DNA from: Planosporangium thailandense
Lineage (GTDB): Bacteria; Actinomycetota; Actinomycetes; Mycobacteriales; Micromonosporaceae
Direction: 5' to 3'
Length of the DNA: 64,000 nt
Assembly: GCF_011947195.1 (NCBI RefSeq)
Contig: NZ_JAATVY010000029.1
Coordinates: forward strand, 1 to 64,000
The number at the start of each line of letters is the position of its first letter. Position 1 is the first letter of the stretch. This document shows positions 1 to 9,017 of this stretch, one piece after another. Below the pieces are notes generated by a model. It was not told the DNA's origin, ran no database searches, and saw nothing but the letters and a program-made list of their open reading frames with translations. Position numbers and translations under genes: made by a program.

Positions 1-1
1 G

Positions 2-79
2 GCCGCCGGCACCCACCGGTTCACCTTCACCGTCGCCGGTGATCCGACCACCCACACGGTCACCGTGAGAATCCGATAG
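2..79 (+). CDS. C-terminal end of an unidentified protein (cut by window start)
   Basis: The second frame is open from the window edge to a TAG at 77-79 and gives about 25 residues ending in VTVRIR. The alternating pattern (HRFTFTVAGD, then THTVTVRIR) looks like two beta strands joined by a turn, as at the end of an Ig-like or fibronectin-like domain of a secreted protein. A perfect hairpin follows 25 bases later, which fits a gene end. Too little is present to name the protein. Confidence 0.5.
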   Translation, partial: AAGTHRFTFTVAGDPTTHTVTVRIR

Positions 80-104
80 CACACCACCCCGGGGGGGATG
101 GGAT

Positions 105-128
105 GGGCCGGTCCGCGCGGACCGGCCC
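105..128. terminator. Perfect GC-rich hairpin, likely terminator
   Basis: A 24-base perfect palindrome (arms 105-116 and 117-128, gggccggtccgc and its complement) lies just after the stop at 79. There is no U tract, as is common in actinomycetes. It probably ends transcription of the upstream gene. Confidence 0.55.
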
Positions 129-200
129 ACTCCCGTTCCGGGCCAGCGGCTCAGCGCCCGCGGTGGCGCACCCGGGACTTCGCACGACGTACCTGACGAC

Positions 201-353
201 GATGCTCGGCGGCCGTACGACCTCCGGCACGCGGCTGTGTCCACCTGGCTCAACCGGGGAGTGCCGCCCACCGACGTCGCCGAGTTGGCCGGGCAGTCGG
301 TGGAAATCCTCTTCAGGATCTACGCGAAGTCGGGGCTTCCGGGCCAGCCATAG
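201..353 (+). pseudogene. Remnant of tyrosine recombinase (phage/ICE-type integrase), C-terminal stump
   Basis: Frame 3 from 201 to the TAG at 351-353 encodes about 50 residues with the layout of an actinobacterial tyrosine integrase C-terminus. RRPYDLRHAAVSTWLN carries the box II Arg, then comes VAELAGQS where GHS is expected, then RIYAKS with the nucleophilic Tyr. The His of GHS is Gln. The catalytic domain before RPYDLRH, including box I Arg, and the whole N-terminal half are absent, and no start codon or ribosome site is visible. I read it as a decayed fragment. Its 3' end overlaps the convergent gene ending at 320. A tRNA-Arg gene, the usual kind of integration target, lies 1.1 kb away, but I found no duplicated tRNA 3' end to define an att site. 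Confidence 0.72.
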
Positions 354-1150
354 CGCCGTTGATCCGAGGGCGGCTCGCCGGTGAGCGCCCAGCGCAAACG
401 ATCATGTCCTTCCTGGGTACCGATCTCCGCCCGGCACTGCGGATATGCAACGTAATAGGCAATTGAGGCACCGAGGAAGCGCGGGTCGACCGCGTCTGCG
501 CTGATCCGACGACGGCCAAAGAACAGGCCGTGACGGCGCACGAGCTCCGGCCGGGCGTAGGTGAGTAACAGTGAACTGAACGACGACGAAAACGGCGAAC
601 GCAACATCGGGTAGCCGGGTGCCAGCGCTTCCCACGGCACAATCAGTTTCCCGAACGGGGATCGGTCGATTAGGCCGTCAGGGCGCAGTTGCACGTAGAA
701 GGCGCTGCGCCACACCGCAACAAGCCATCCCGCCGCCAACAGGACGTACAGGCCGGTCATTGCGACCGTTATGCCGCTCATGACCAGTAAGATCGGATCG
801 CCGCGCGTTGCGCCCCGCGAAGCCGGGTCGAGTCTCATTGCGACCTGACTACCAGCAAAGAGAACCGCTCCGATGGCGAAGTAGATCTGCCGGACATTGG
901 GCAACGTGCGGAACGAGCGCGTGCATGGGTCAACGGTGAACGTTGCCGGCTGGGGCAACGTAGCCACGGCCAAGCAGAGCACCCACGAGGCCAGTGCTAG
1001 GAGAGTGGGCACGCCGATCAGCGCAAACCCGATGAAGCTCGCCGATCGCATCTGTAGTCCGATCCATGGGCAGCCCACGGCCAGGGCGACAGCCATGCTG
1101 AGTATCAGGCGTCGGTGCCGGACCGCCCCGGTAGCCATCGCGGAGAGCAT
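320..1150 (-). CDS. Putative four-TM membrane protein of unknown function
   Basis: The 276-residue product has about four hydrophobic stretches: roughly residues 14-32, 36-66, 90-105 and 120-148. A soluble C-terminal part of about 125 residues follows. That part begins with AFYVQLRPDGLIDRSPFGKLIVPWEAL, where the strand-rich LxxDGL...VPWEAL layout recalls bacterial PH-like membrane-associated domains; this is a guess from pattern only. Two in-frame ATGs (1150 and 1138) are possible starts and neither has a good ribosome site. The 3' end runs 34 bases into the convergent integrase remnant, so the extreme C-terminus may have been altered by that insertion. I do not recognise the family. Confidence 0.55.
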   Translation of the reverse strand: MLSAMATGAVRHRRLILSMAVALAVGCPWIGLQMRSASFIGFALIGVPTLLALASWVLCLAVATLPQPATFTVDPCTRSFRTLPNVRQIYFAIGAVLFAGSQVAMRLDPASRGATRGDPILLVMSGITVAMTGLYVLLAAGWLVAVWRSAFYVQLRPDGLIDRSPFGKLIVPWEALAPGYPMLRSPFSSSFSSLLLTYARPELVRRHGLFFGRRRISADAVDPRFLGASIAYYVAYPQCRAEIGTQEGHDRLRWALTGEPPSDQRRYGWPGSPDFA

Positions 1151-1382
1151 TGCGGGAGCGTAGGGGCACGACGATGGCCAGTCTGTCCACTGATCGTGCT
1201 AACCGTCGTTGGGCAGATCGTCAGTTTCGGCCGGAACACGGTGGCTCGTTCATCGTCGGCTTCCCGGACACGCGTCCTCTGCCCACACGTCGCCGCCTAC
1301 TGATCTCGCTGCGAACCTGGGCGCGTATAGGGCGTGGACGCCCGATCATGGCCGGATCGAGCCGGTGACAACCGGACATACG
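1151..1382. other. Intergenic stretch without a convincing gene
   Basis: Between the start of the membrane-protein gene and the tRNA-Arg terminator I see no ORF with actinomycete third-position GC bias and a ribosome site. The stretch presumably holds the leftward promoter of the membrane-protein gene. A TACGCT hexamer near 1155-1160 (minus strand) could be a -10 box, but no well-spaced -35 is present. Confidence 0.4.
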
Positions 1383-1425
1383 AACAAGGCCGCTGACCGG
1401 CTTCGTGCTGGTCAGCGGCCTTGTT
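1383..1425. terminator. Strong bidirectional terminator downstream of tRNA-Arg
   Basis: A perfect 16-bp stem (1383-1398 with 1410-1425) closes an 11-base loop and is followed on the plus strand by a short T run. It lies 26 bases beyond the 3' end of the leftward tRNA gene, so it is best read as that gene's terminator. Confidence 0.8.
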
Positions 1426-1451
1426 TTGGCATTTGGATCGAAATTCGATCT

Positions 1452-1526
1452 TGGTGCCCCCGGCAGGATTCGAACCTGCGCACCCGCCTCCGGAGGGCGG
1501 TGCTCTATCCCCTGAGCTACGGGGGC
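1452..1526 (-). tRNA. tRNA-Arg (anticodon CCG)
   Basis: Read on the minus strand, the sequence folds into a full cloverleaf. The acceptor stem is GCCCCCG/CGGGGGC with A as discriminator, and the D arm contains AGCTCAGGGGATAGAGC. The anticodon stem CCGCC/GGCGG has loop CTCCGGA, giving anticodon CCG for codon CGG. The T arm is GCAGG-TTCGAAT-CCTGC. The CCA tail is encoded (1452-1454). A long hairpin terminator follows. CGG is a heavily used Arg codon in the neighbouring genes, so this should be an important isoacceptor. Confidence 0.95.
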
Positions 1527-1719
1527 CCTTGCGACCAGAGAAGACTAGCAGAGACGCCGAGGGACCTGCGCGCCGGATCTCGGCGCGTCGCCACGTGCCG
1601 TGTATATACCGGAATGGGCGGTTCACAGCAACGAATCCTGGCTGTTCGGCGGACTTTGCCGCGCCACCCGGGACGGGCAGGATCTTCGCTTGCAACCAAC
1701 CTGCACCCGGGAGGCAACC

Positions 1720-1857
1720 ATGACGAGCTACCGCATCGCCGCAGTCGCGGCGGTCAGTAGCGCGAACGCGGCCCTCTCGAACCTTCTGTACGCGCAGGCG
1801 GTCGACCGTAAGTCGCGCAAGGCGCCGCCAGCTCCCAAGAACCAGGAACGGAAGTGA
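1720..1857 (+). CDS. Small basic protein, 45 residues, unknown
   Basis: An ATG at 1720 follows a good ribosome site (GGGAGG, six bases upstream) and opens a 45-residue frame. The N-terminal part is mildly hydrophobic and Ala-rich (YRIAAVAAVSSANAALSNLLYAQAV). The C-terminal tail is strongly basic (DRKSRKAPPAPKNQERK). A TATATA/TATACC stretch near 1602-1611 could be a -10 box, giving a leader of about 100 bases. A hairpin follows the stop at once (1860-1901). I know no family for it. The ribosome site and terminator make a real small gene more likely than a chance frame. Confidence 0.5.
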   Translation: MTSYRIAAVAAVSSANAALSNLLYAQAVDRKSRKAPPAPKNQERK

Positions 1858-1859
1858 AC

Positions 1860-1901
1860 CTTGGGGAGTTCGACATCGAATACGGCGTCAAACTCCCCAA
1901 G
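1860..1901. terminator. Hairpin between small ORF and DUF305 gene
   Basis: Inverted repeat cttggggagtt (1860-1870) / aactccccaag (1891-1901), an 11-bp perfect stem with a 20-base loop, lies in a convergent junction and probably ends both genes. The right arm runs into CCAAGATCGGG, like the right arm of the dispersed hairpins at 32972, 42475 and 62436, so this may be a distant member of that family. Confidence 0.5.
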
Positions 1902-1912
1902 ATCGGGAACGT

Positions 1913-2551
1913 CTACTGAAGCGGCTTGGCTCCCATGCTGGTCAGCAGGTTGGTGAAGATCGTGATCTCGGTCTGCTGACCGGACTTGATCGACTCGGCG
2001 AGCGAGGTCACGTCCGGGTTGTGGCTGAGCTTCAGGATCGCGTCGGCCATGTGGATGCCGCCGAGGTGGTGGCGGATCATCAGCTGGCAGAACAGGATGT
2101 CGAAGTCCTTGCCCGTCACCGTGTTGAGCTTGGTCAGCTCCGCGTCGGAGGCCATGCCCGGCATGCGGCCGTCCGGGGTCAGTTCCTTGTCGCCGCCGGG
2201 CATCCAGGCCATCGGCGCCTGGTCACCTGAGCGGCTCACGTGCCACTTGTCCAGCCAGGCCTTCATCGTGCCGATCTGACCCTGCTGGGTGAGGGCGATG
2301 TCGTACCCCTCGTGGCGCACCTCGGCGTTCGTGGCCCGCTGGTACGCGAGCATCCCCATCTCGACGGCCTGCGCGTGGTGCAGCGACATGTCCCGGGCGA
2401 AGCCGGCCTCGGGGGAGTCCTCACCCGGCGCGTAGAGCCCGGCGGAGACGACGCCGGCGGCGTACGCGAGAACCAGCGCCACCACCGCGGCGAGCCCGGC
2501 CAGCAGTAGCCGGACCCGCCGCGACGACGGCAGGATCGACGAGACCGGCAT
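1913..2551 (-). CDS. DUF305 family protein, membrane-anchored or exported
   Basis: The 212-residue product has an Arg-rich start and one hydrophobic segment (about residues 14-38), then an extracytoplasmic domain with the DUF305 signature. That signature is MSLHHAQAVEMG near residues 56-66 and LMIRHHLGGIHMAD near 157-170. The two His-His pairs and nearby Met residues could bind a metal such as copper; this is inferred from residue type, not shown. Its ATG overlaps the stop of the upstream DUF3105 gene by one base (TGATG), so the two are translationally coupled. DUF305 and DUF3105 genes often sit together in actinobacteria, which suggests a joint extracytoplasmic role that is still unknown. 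Confidence 0.85.
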   Translation of the reverse strand: MPVSSILPSSRRVRLLLAGLAAVVALVLAYAAGVVSAGLYAPGEDSPEAGFARDMSLHHAQAVEMGMLAYQRATNAEVRHEGYDIALTQQGQIGTMKAWLDKWHVSRSGDQAPMAWMPGGDKELTPDGRMPGMASDAELTKLNTVTGKDFDILFCQLMIRHHLGGIHMADAILKLSHNPDVTSLAESIKSGQQTEITIFTNLLTSMGAKPLQ

Positions 2552-3504
2552 CAGCCGGTGCCGCCGGGAGCGGTCCCGCCGGGAGCCGTCCCGCCGGGCA
2601 TGCCGGCCTGGCCGCCGGATGCGGTGTTGGGGTCGAGGTCATGCGGCGTGGTGCCGGTCTCGGTGATGTACGCGCCGGACGAGCAGGTCGAGTTGGGTTC
2701 GCGGGCGGAGACCTCGCGCAGGGCCTTGATGAAGTCGTCGATACGCGGGTCGCTGGCCTTGTCGACCTTGAGCTGGTAGCCCCACGTCTGCACGGAGATC
2801 GGCTTGTCCAGCCCCGGGAACGGGCTCATGAGCATGAAGTCGTGGCCCTTGACCTTCTTGGCCAGCTCGTCCACCTGCGACTTGGGCAGATCAGGACGGT
2901 ACGTGACCCAGATGGCCCCGTGCTCCTCGCTGTGGACGGCGTGCTCGTTGGCGATCGGCGCGTCGTAGACGTCGCCGAGGCAGCGCTGCCAGTTGTTGTT
3001 GTGGGTGCCGCCGACCGGGGGAAGCACCGAGTACTTGAGAGGGCCGCTCTCGTGCTGCTGGTAATCCAGCATCTTGGGGTTGGACTTGCGGTAGTTGATG
3101 ATCCCGGGGATCTTCGCCGCCCGATCCTCCCAGGTCAGGCCGTTCTGGTACACCTGGTAGCCGCCGAAGCCGACGATGCCCAGCGCGATGACGCCCACCA
3201 GGCCGAACAGGGCGATCGGGCCCCAGTTGCGCCCCTGGTTGACCTTCACCGGAGTCACCGGTCGGCGGGGGCCGCCCGGTCCGCCCTTCTTGGCGGCGCC
3301 GGCCTTGGCGGCGCCGGCCTTGGCGGCAGCCGGCTTGGTCGCACCCGACTTCGCGGCGCCTGACTTGGCCGCGTTCGACGTGGCCGAACCGCCGCTCCGG
3401 GCCGCCGATCCGGACTTTTCACCCGGGTTGTCCTTGGGCTTACCGCCCGGCTTCGTGCTCGACGGACGGCGGGTCCCGCCGCCGTGCTGGGTACTCATGC
3501 TCAT
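2551..3504 (-). CDS. DUF3105 family membrane protein with Ala/Lys-rich N-terminal tail
   Basis: The 317-residue product begins with about 90 low-complexity residues made of Lys, Ala, Ser, Gly and Pro, including repeats of the form AAKAGAAK that resemble histone-H1-type tails. A single TM helix follows (about residues 98-118, ALFGLVGVIALGIVGFGGYQV), so the tail is cytoplasmic. The exported part carries the DUF3105 core: PPVGGTHNNNWQRCLGDVY, then HAVHSEEHGAIWVTY, and later a second Cys. It ends in a short Gly/Pro/Thr repeat (GGTAPGGTAPGGTG). An in-frame ATG at 3498 is an alternative start. It is the first gene of a two-gene operon with the DUF305 gene. Function unknown. Confidence 0.85.
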   Translation of the reverse strand: MSMSTQHGGGTRRPSSTKPGGKPKDNPGEKSGSAARSGGSATSNAAKSGAAKSGATKPAAAKAGAAKAGAAKKGGPGGPRRPVTPVKVNQGRNWGPIALFGLVGVIALGIVGFGGYQVYQNGLTWEDRAAKIPGIINYRKSNPKMLDYQQHESGPLKYSVLPPVGGTHNNNWQRCLGDVYDAPIANEHAVHSEEHGAIWVTYRPDLPKSQVDELAKKVKGHDFMLMSPFPGLDKPISVQTWGYQLKVDKASDPRIDDFIKALREVSAREPNSTCSSGAYITETGTTPHDLDPNTASGGQAGMPGGTAPGGTAPGGTG

Positions 3505-3625
3505 GGGGCCTCGTCACGTAGGGTGATCAGGAATATCGGTCCCGGGGCGGGCCGGCGTCCCGCATTCTGACCAGTACCTCGGGTCGCCGCCAGATCGACG
3601 AGTCTACCCTGGATAGCATTACTCG

Positions 3626-5278
3626 GTGACTCCCGCCGACCTTGCTGCCGCAATCCTCGACGCCGCCCGTGCCGTCCTGACCGAGCGCGGGCTCGACGCG
3701 TCCGTTCTGCCCGGCTCCACCAGCGTCGAGCGACCGCGTAACCCAGAGCACGGCGACTACGCCTCGACGCTCGCTCTCCAGGTGGCGAAGAAGGTCGGCG
3801 CCAATCCGCGTGAACTGGCCACGGCGATCGCCGGTCAGCTCGAGCGCGTCGACGGCGTGAAGGCCGCCGAGGTCGCCGGTCCGGGCTTCCTCAACATCCG
3901 GCTCGACCCGGCCGCCGCGGGGCGGCTGGCCCGCGTCGTGGTCGAGGCCGGTCACGGGTACGGGCGCAGCACGACCCTGGCCGGCGAGCGCATCAACCTC
4001 GAGTTCGTGTCGGCGAACCCGACCGGGCCGATCCACATCGGCGGCGTGCGCTGGGCCGCGGTGGGTGACGCGCTGGCCCGGCTGCTGCGCGCGGTCGGCG
4101 CCGAGGTGGGCACCGAGTACTACTTCAACGACGCCGGCGCGCAGATCGACCGGTTCGCGAAGTCGCTGCTGGCCGCCGCGAAGGGTGAGCCGACCCCGGA
4201 GGACGGCTACGGCGGCGCGTACATCAACGACATCGCCCGGGCGGTCCTGGCCAAGCGCCCCGACACGCTGACCACGCCCGACCCGCAGGAGATCTTCCGG
4301 GTCGAGGGCATCGCGCTGATGTTCAACGAGATCAAGGAGTCGCTCGCCGAGTTCGGCGTGCGCTTCGACCGGTACTTCAACGAGAAGGACCTGCACGACC
4401 GGGGTGAGCTGGACACGGCGCTGGACCGGCTGCGCGAGCAGGGCCACGTCTACGAGGCCGAGGGCGCCACCTGGCTGCGTACCACCGAGTTCGGCGACGA
4501 CAAGGACCGGGTACTGCGCAAGTCCGATGGCTCGTGGACGTATTTCGCCGCCGACTGCGCCTACTACCTGGACAAGCGCGAGCGGGGCTTCGACCGGGCC
4601 GTGCTCATGCTCGGCGCCGACCACCACGGCTACATCGGCCGGATGAAGGCGATGGCGGCGTGCTTCGGCGACGACCCCGACCGCAACCTGGAGATCCTGA
4701 TCGGCCAGATGGTCAACCTCGTACGGGAGGGCCAGCCGGTGCGGATGAGCAAGCGCGCCGGCACGGTGGTGACCATGGAGGACCTGGTCGACGCGATCGG
4801 TGTGGACGCCGCCCGGTACGCCCTCGCCCGGTACTCGGTCGACTCGCCGATCGACATCGACCTCGACCTGTGGACCCGGCGCAGCAACGACAACCCGGTG
4901 TTCTACGTGCAGTACGCGCACGCCCGGATCGCGAGCCTGCTGCGCAACGCCGCCGAGCTGGGCATCACCCGCGGTGACGACTTCGACCCCGGGCTGCTCA
5001 GCCACGAGCGGGAAAACGATCTCCTCAAGGCGCTGGGCGAGTTCCCCGGCATCGTGGCGAGCGCCGCTGAGCTGCGCGAACCCCACCGGGTCGCGCGCTA
5101 CCTTGAAGAGCTGGCGACCGCCTACCACAAGTTCTACGAGGCGTGCCGGGTCCTGCCGCGCGGTGACGAAGAGGCCACCGACCTGACCAGGGCGCGGCTG
5201 TGGCTGGTCGAGGCGACCCGGACGGTGTTCGCCAACGGTCTGGATCTACTGGGTGTCACCGCACCGGAACGGATGTAA
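3626..5278 (+). CDS. argS: Arginyl-tRNA synthetase
   Basis: This enzyme charges tRNA-Arg with arginine in the cytoplasm. The 550-residue length is normal. The Arg-tRNA synthetase N domain comes first, then the class I HIGH motif as HIGG at residues 137-140 (within [12 protein letters not shown]) and the KMSKS-like motif as RMSKR near residues 373-377. The C-terminal half holds the helical anticodon-binding domain. The start is the GTG at 3626. It is followed six bases after its stop by lysA, the arrangement usual in high-GC actinomycetes, where argS heads the lysA-hom-thrC-thrB run. Confidence 0.97.
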   Translation: MTPADLAAAILDAARAVLTERGLDASVLPGSTSVERPRNPEHGDYASTLALQVAKKVGANPRELATAIAGQLERVDGVKAAEVAGPGFLNIRLDPAAAGRLARVVVEAGHGYGRSTTLAGERINLEFVSANPTGPIHIGGVRWAAVGDALARLLRAVGAEVGTEYYFNDAGAQIDRFAKSLLAAAKGEPTPEDGYGGAYINDIARAVLAKRPDTLTTPDPQEIFRVEGIALMFNEIKESLAEFGVRFDRYFNEKDLHDRGELDTALDRLREQGHVYEAEGATWLRTTEFGDDKDRVLRKSDGSWTYFAADCAYYLDKRERGFDRAVLMLGADHHGYIGRMKAMAACFGDDPDRNLEILIGQMVNLVREGQPVRMSKRAGTVVTMEDLVDAIGVDAARYALARYSVDSPIDIDLDLWTRRSNDNPVFYVQYAHARIASLLRNAAELGITRGDDFDPGLLSHERENDLLKALGEFPGIVASAAELREPHRVARYLEELATAYHKFYEACRVLPRGDEEATDLTRARLWLVEATRTVFANGLDLLGVTAPERM

Positions 5279-5284
5279 CTACCC

Positions 5285-6670
5285 ATGCGCGCACACGAGG
5301 CGGGGGCGCTCCACGCCGACATCGGCTACCGCGGGCCGGCCTGGCTGCACGTACCGGAGGACGTCAACGCCCTCATGCCGCAGCTGTGGCCGCGGACGGT
5401 GCGCCGCGCCGGCACCGGCGCCCTGACGGTGGGCGGCGTCGACGTACAGGAACTGGCCGAGGAGTACGGCACCCCCGCGTACGTGCTCGACGAGGCCGAC
5501 TTCCGGGCCCGCTGCCGGGAGTTCGCGGCGGCGTTCGCAGACTGTGACGTGTACTACGCCGGCAAGTCGTTCCTGTGCCGGGCGGTGGTGCGCATCGTCG
5601 CCGAGGAGGGGCTCTTCCTCGACGTGTGCTCCGGCGGTGAGCTGGCGGTCGCCCTCGCCGCGGGCATGCCGCCCGAGCGCCTGGGCTTCCACGGCAACAA
5701 CAAGTCGGTCGCGGAGCTCACGCGCGCGGTCGAGGCCGGGGTCGGCCGCATCATCGTGGACTCGTTCCACGAGATCGACCGGTTGTCCGCCATCGCGCGC
5801 GAGCGCGGCGTCCGGCCCTCGGTGCTGATCCGGGTGACCGTGGGGGTGGAGGCGCACACCCACGAGTACATCGCGACCGCGCACGAGGACCAGAAGTTCG
5901 GCTTCTCGCTCGCCGGTGGCGCCGCGCTCGCCGCCGCCCTCAAGATCATTGACGAGGACGTGCTCGAGCTGCGCGGTCTGCACTCGCACATCGGCTCGCA
6001 GATCTTCGACACCGGCGGGTTCGAGGTGTCGGCGCGCCGCGTGCTGGGCCTGCACGCGCAGATCCGGGACGCGCGCGGGGTCGAACTGCCCGAGCTCGAT
6101 CTGGGCGGCGGCTTCGGTATCGCGTACACCAGCCAGGACGACCCGAGCGAACCGGGCGAGCTGGCCAAGCGTCTTGTCAAGATCGTCGAGGACGAGTGCG
6201 AGCTGGCGACGCTCGCCGTGCCGCGGCTGTCGATCGAGCCCGGCCGGGCGATCGTGGGCCCGGCGATGTTCACGCTGTACGAGGTCGGCACCGTCAAGGA
6301 CGTGGACGGGATCCGCAGCTACGTAAGCGTCGACGGCGGGATGAGCGACAACATCCGTACGGCCCTCTACGACGCGTCGTACTCGGCCACGGTCGCGAGT
6401 CGCACCTCAACTGCACCCCCGATGCTTGCCCGTGTTGTGGGAAAACATTGTGAGGCCGGGGATATCGTCGTGAAGGATGAATTCCTGCCCGCTGACGTGC
6501 GGCCGGGAGATCTTCTCGCCGTGCCGGGCACGGGGGCGTACTGCCGCAGTATGGCGAGCAACTACAACCACGTGCCGCGGCCGCCGGTGGTGGCTGTCGC
6601 CGACGGCGCCGCCCGCGTGGTCGTCCGGCGGGAGACAGAGGACGACCTTCTCGCGTTGGACATGGGGTGA
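5285..6670 (+). CDS. lysA: Diaminopimelate decarboxylase
   Basis: LysA removes CO2 from meso-diaminopimelate to give L-lysine, using pyridoxal phosphate. At 461 residues it has the actinobacterial length. The PLP Lys lies in YYAGKSF (Lys94), and the alanine-racemase-type barrel shows HSHIGSQI and the glycine-rich phosphate loop DLGGGFGIAY. The second domain has EPGRAIVG and a C-terminal PGDLLAVPGTGAYC that carries the Cys reaching the partner active site. It starts 6 bases after argS. Its TGA overlaps the GTG of hom (GTGA), implying translational coupling. Confidence 0.97.
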   Translation: MRAHEAGALHADIGYRGPAWLHVPEDVNALMPQLWPRTVRRAGTGALTVGGVDVQELAEEYGTPAYVLDEADFRARCREFAAAFADCDVYYAGKSFLCRAVVRIVAEEGLFLDVCSGGELAVALAAGMPPERLGFHGNNKSVAELTRAVEAGVGRIIVDSFHEIDRLSAIARERGVRPSVLIRVTVGVEAHTHEYIATAHEDQKFGFSLAGGAALAAALKIIDEDVLELRGLHSHIGSQIFDTGGFEVSARRVLGLHAQIRDARGVELPELDLGGGFGIAYTSQDDPSEPGELAKRLVKIVEDECELATLAVPRLSIEPGRAIVGPAMFTLYEVGTVKDVDGIRSYVSVDGGMSDNIRTALYDASYSATVASRTSTAPPMLARVVGKHCEAGDIVVKDEFLPADVRPGDLLAVPGTGAYCRSMASNYNHVPRPPVVAVADGAARVVVRRETEDDLLALDMG

Positions 6671-7956
6671 GCATGAATCCGGTCAGGATTGCGGTTCTCG
6701 GTTGCGGCACCGTGGGCACCGAGGTGGTGCGCCTGCTGCACGAACAGGCCGCCGACCTGACAGCCCGCATCGGCGCCCCGCTGCAGTTGGTGGGGGTGGC
6801 CGTACGCCGGCTCAGCCGCGACCGCGGTGACCTGCCCGTCGACCCCGACCTGTTCACGACCGACGCGCTCGGCCTGGTCAAGCGCGACGACGTCGACATC
6901 GTGGTCGAGGTGGTGGGCGGCATCGAGCCGGCGCGTACGTGGCTGGTCGAGGCGCTGCGCGCGGGCAAGAGCGTCGTGACCGCCAACAAGGCGCTGCTCG
7001 CCGAGGACGGCGCCACGCTGCACGCGGCGGCCGTGGACGGCCGCGCCGACCTGTACTACGAGGCGGCCGTCGCCGGCGCCATCCCGCTGCTGCGGCCGCT
7101 GCGCGAGTCGCTGCACGGCGACCGCATCACCCGGGTCACCGGCATCGTCAACGGCACCACCAACTTCATCCTCTCGTCCATGGACGAGACCGGCGTCGGG
7201 TTCTCCGAGGCGCTCGACCAGGCGACCGCGCTCGGGTACGCCGAGGCCGACCCCACCGCCGACGTCGAGGGCTTCGACGCCGCGGCGAAGGCGGCGATCC
7301 TCGCGTCGCTGGCCTTCCACACCCGGGTACGGGCGGCCGACGTGCACCGTGAGGGCATCACCGAGGTCAGCGCGGCGGACATGGCCAGCGCGAAGGCGAT
7401 GGGCTGCACGATCAAGCTGCTGTGCATCACCGAGAGCTCGGGCGACGCGGTCAGCGTCCGCGTGCATCCGGCGATGATCCCGCGTACGCACCCGCTGGCC
7501 AGCGTCGGCGGCGCGTTCAACGCGGTGTTCGTGGAGGCGCAGGCCGCCGGTCAGCTGATGTTCTACGGCCAGGGTGCCGGCGGGGCCCCGACCGCGAGCG
7601 CGGTGCTCGGTGACATCGTGGCCGTCGCGCGCAACCGCCTGGCGGGGGTACGTGCCGCCAGCGAGTCCGCCTATGCCGACCTGCGGATCCGCCCGATCGG
7701 CGAGGCGACCACCCGCTACCACATCAGCCTGGACGTCGCCGACCGCGCCGGTGTGCTGGCCGCCGTGGCCGGCGTGTTCGCGGCGCACGGGGTGAGCATC
7801 GCCACCGTCCACCAGTCGGGGCGCGGCAACGAGGCCGTACTGGTGATCGTGACGCACCGTGCGACGGACGCGGCGCTCGCCGCGACCGTCGAAGAGCTGC
7901 GTGCCCTGGATATCGTCCGGTCTGTCGCCAGCGTCCTGCGCGTCGAGGGGGAGTAG
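6667..7956 (+). CDS. hom: Homoserine dehydrogenase
   Basis: Hom reduces aspartate semialdehyde to homoserine, the branch point toward threonine and methionine. The protein has the NAD(P) loop [11 protein letters not shown] at the N-terminus, the catalytic region with [12 protein letters not shown] and [18 protein letters not shown], and a C-terminal ACT domain (about residues 350-429, starting [20 protein letters not shown]). The ACT domain normally allows threonine feedback. The GTG at 6667 overlaps the lysA stop; an ATG two codons later (6673) is an equally possible start. thrC follows after two bases, so lysA-hom-thrC look co-transcribed. Confidence 0.96.
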   Translation: MSMNPVRIAVLGCGTVGTEVVRLLHEQAADLTARIGAPLQLVGVAVRRLSRDRGDLPVDPDLFTTDALGLVKRDDVDIVVEVVGGIEPARTWLVEALRAGKSVVTANKALLAEDGATLHAAAVDGRADLYYEAAVAGAIPLLRPLRESLHGDRITRVTGIVNGTTNFILSSMDETGVGFSEALDQATALGYAEADPTADVEGFDAAAKAAILASLAFHTRVRAADVHREGITEVSAADMASAKAMGCTIKLLCITESSGDAVSVRVHPAMIPRTHPLASVGGAFNAVFVEAQAAGQLMFYGQGAGGAPTASAVLGDIVAVARNRLAGVRAASESAYADLRIRPIGEATTRYHISLDVADRAGVLAAVAGVFAAHGVSIATVHQSGRGNEAVLVIVTHRATDAALAATVEELRALDIVRSVASVLRVEGE

Positions 7957-7958
7957 CC

Positions 7959-9008
7959 ATGTGGCGTGGATTGATCGAGCGTTACCGGGACCGCCTGCCG
8001 GTGTCCGAGTCGACGCCGGTCGTGACCCTGTTGGAGGGCAACACCCCGTTGGTGCCCGCGCCGGAGCTGTCCGATCGGACCGGCTGCGACGTGTACCTGA
8101 AGGTGGAGGGCGCCAACCCGACCGGTTCGTTCAAGGACCGCGGCATGACGATGGCTGTGTCCAAGGCCGTCGAGGCTGGGGCGAAGGCCGTGATCTGCGC
8201 CTCGACCGGCAACACCTCGGCGTCGGCGGCGGCGTACGCGGCCCGCGCCGGTCTCACCTGCGCCGTTCTCGTGCCGAGCGGCAAGATCGCAATGGGCAAG
8301 CTGGCCCAGGCCCTCGTGCACGGCGCGCGGCTGCTGCAGGTCGACGGCAACTTCGACGACTGCCTGGCGCTGGCGTCGAAGCTGTCCATCGACTATCCCG
8401 TGGCCCTGGTCAACTCGGTCAACCCGGACCGGCTACACGGGCAGAAGACCGCCTCGTTCGAGATCATCGAGGCGCTCGGCGACGCCCCCGACATCCACTG
8501 CCTGCCCGTCGGCAACGCCGGCAACATCACGGCGTACTGGATGGGCTACAACGAGGCGTTCGACGCCGGCGAGGCGACGCGTAAGCCGAAGATGTACGGC
8601 TTCCAGGCCTCCGGCGCCGCACCGATCGTGAACGGCGCGGTGGTACGCGAGCCGTCGACGATCGCCACCGCGATCCGGATCGGCAACCCGGCGTCGTGGA
8701 CCAAGGCGGTCGACGCCCGTGACCAGTCCGGCGGGCTGATCCACGCGGTCAGCGACCGGGACATTCTCAACGCGTACCGGTTGCTGGCGCGCAAGGTCGG
8801 CGTCTTCGTCGAGCTGGGGAGCGCGGCGAGCGTCGCCGGGCTGCTGCAGTCGGCGCAGGCCGGCCTCGTACCGGCCGGTTCGACGATCGTGTGCACGGTG
8901 ACCGGTCACGGCCTCAAGGACCCGGAGTGGGCGATCTCCACCGCCCCGTCCCCGACGACCATCCCGGCGGACGCTCTCGCCGCGGCCCGCGAGCTCGGCC
9001 TGGCCTGA
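7959..9008 (+). CDS. thrC: Threonine synthase
   Basis: ThrC converts O-phosphohomoserine to L-threonine with PLP. The 349-residue protein is the short class. The PLP Lys is Lys59 in [11 protein letters not shown], the substrate phosphate contacts include [15 protein letters not shown], and the cofactor phosphate loop is [11 protein letters not shown]. It starts two bases after hom. A 52-base hairpin (9018-9069) follows its stop, and thrB comes behind that hairpin, so thrB may be uncoupled from hom-thrC. Confidence 0.97.
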   Translation: MWRGLIERYRDRLPVSESTPVVTLLEGNTPLVPAPELSDRTGCDVYLKVEGANPTGSFKDRGMTMAVSKAVEAGAKAVICASTGNTSASAAAYAARAGLTCAVLVPSGKIAMGKLAQALVHGARLLQVDGNFDDCLALASKLSIDYPVALVNSVNPDRLHGQKTASFEIIEALGDAPDIHCLPVGNAGNITAYWMGYNEAFDAGEATRKPKMYGFQASGAAPIVNGAVVREPSTIATAIRIGNPASWTKAVDARDQSGGLIHAVSDRDILNAYRLLARKVGVFVELGSAASVAGLLQSAQAGLVPAGSTIVCTVTGHGLKDPEWAISTAPSPTTIPADALAAARELGLA

Positions 9009-9017
9009 CCCGGTTCC

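Noticed and set aside
1452-1526. Protein-coding frames over the tRNA
   Set aside because: Several short ORFs cross this region on both strands, but the cloverleaf with CCA and the terminator is decisive.
3527-5128. Long minus-strand frame opposite argS
   Set aside because: It is the antisense shadow of a highly GC-biased gene; composition is Val/Gly/Arg/His-rich with no domain, and argS is certain.
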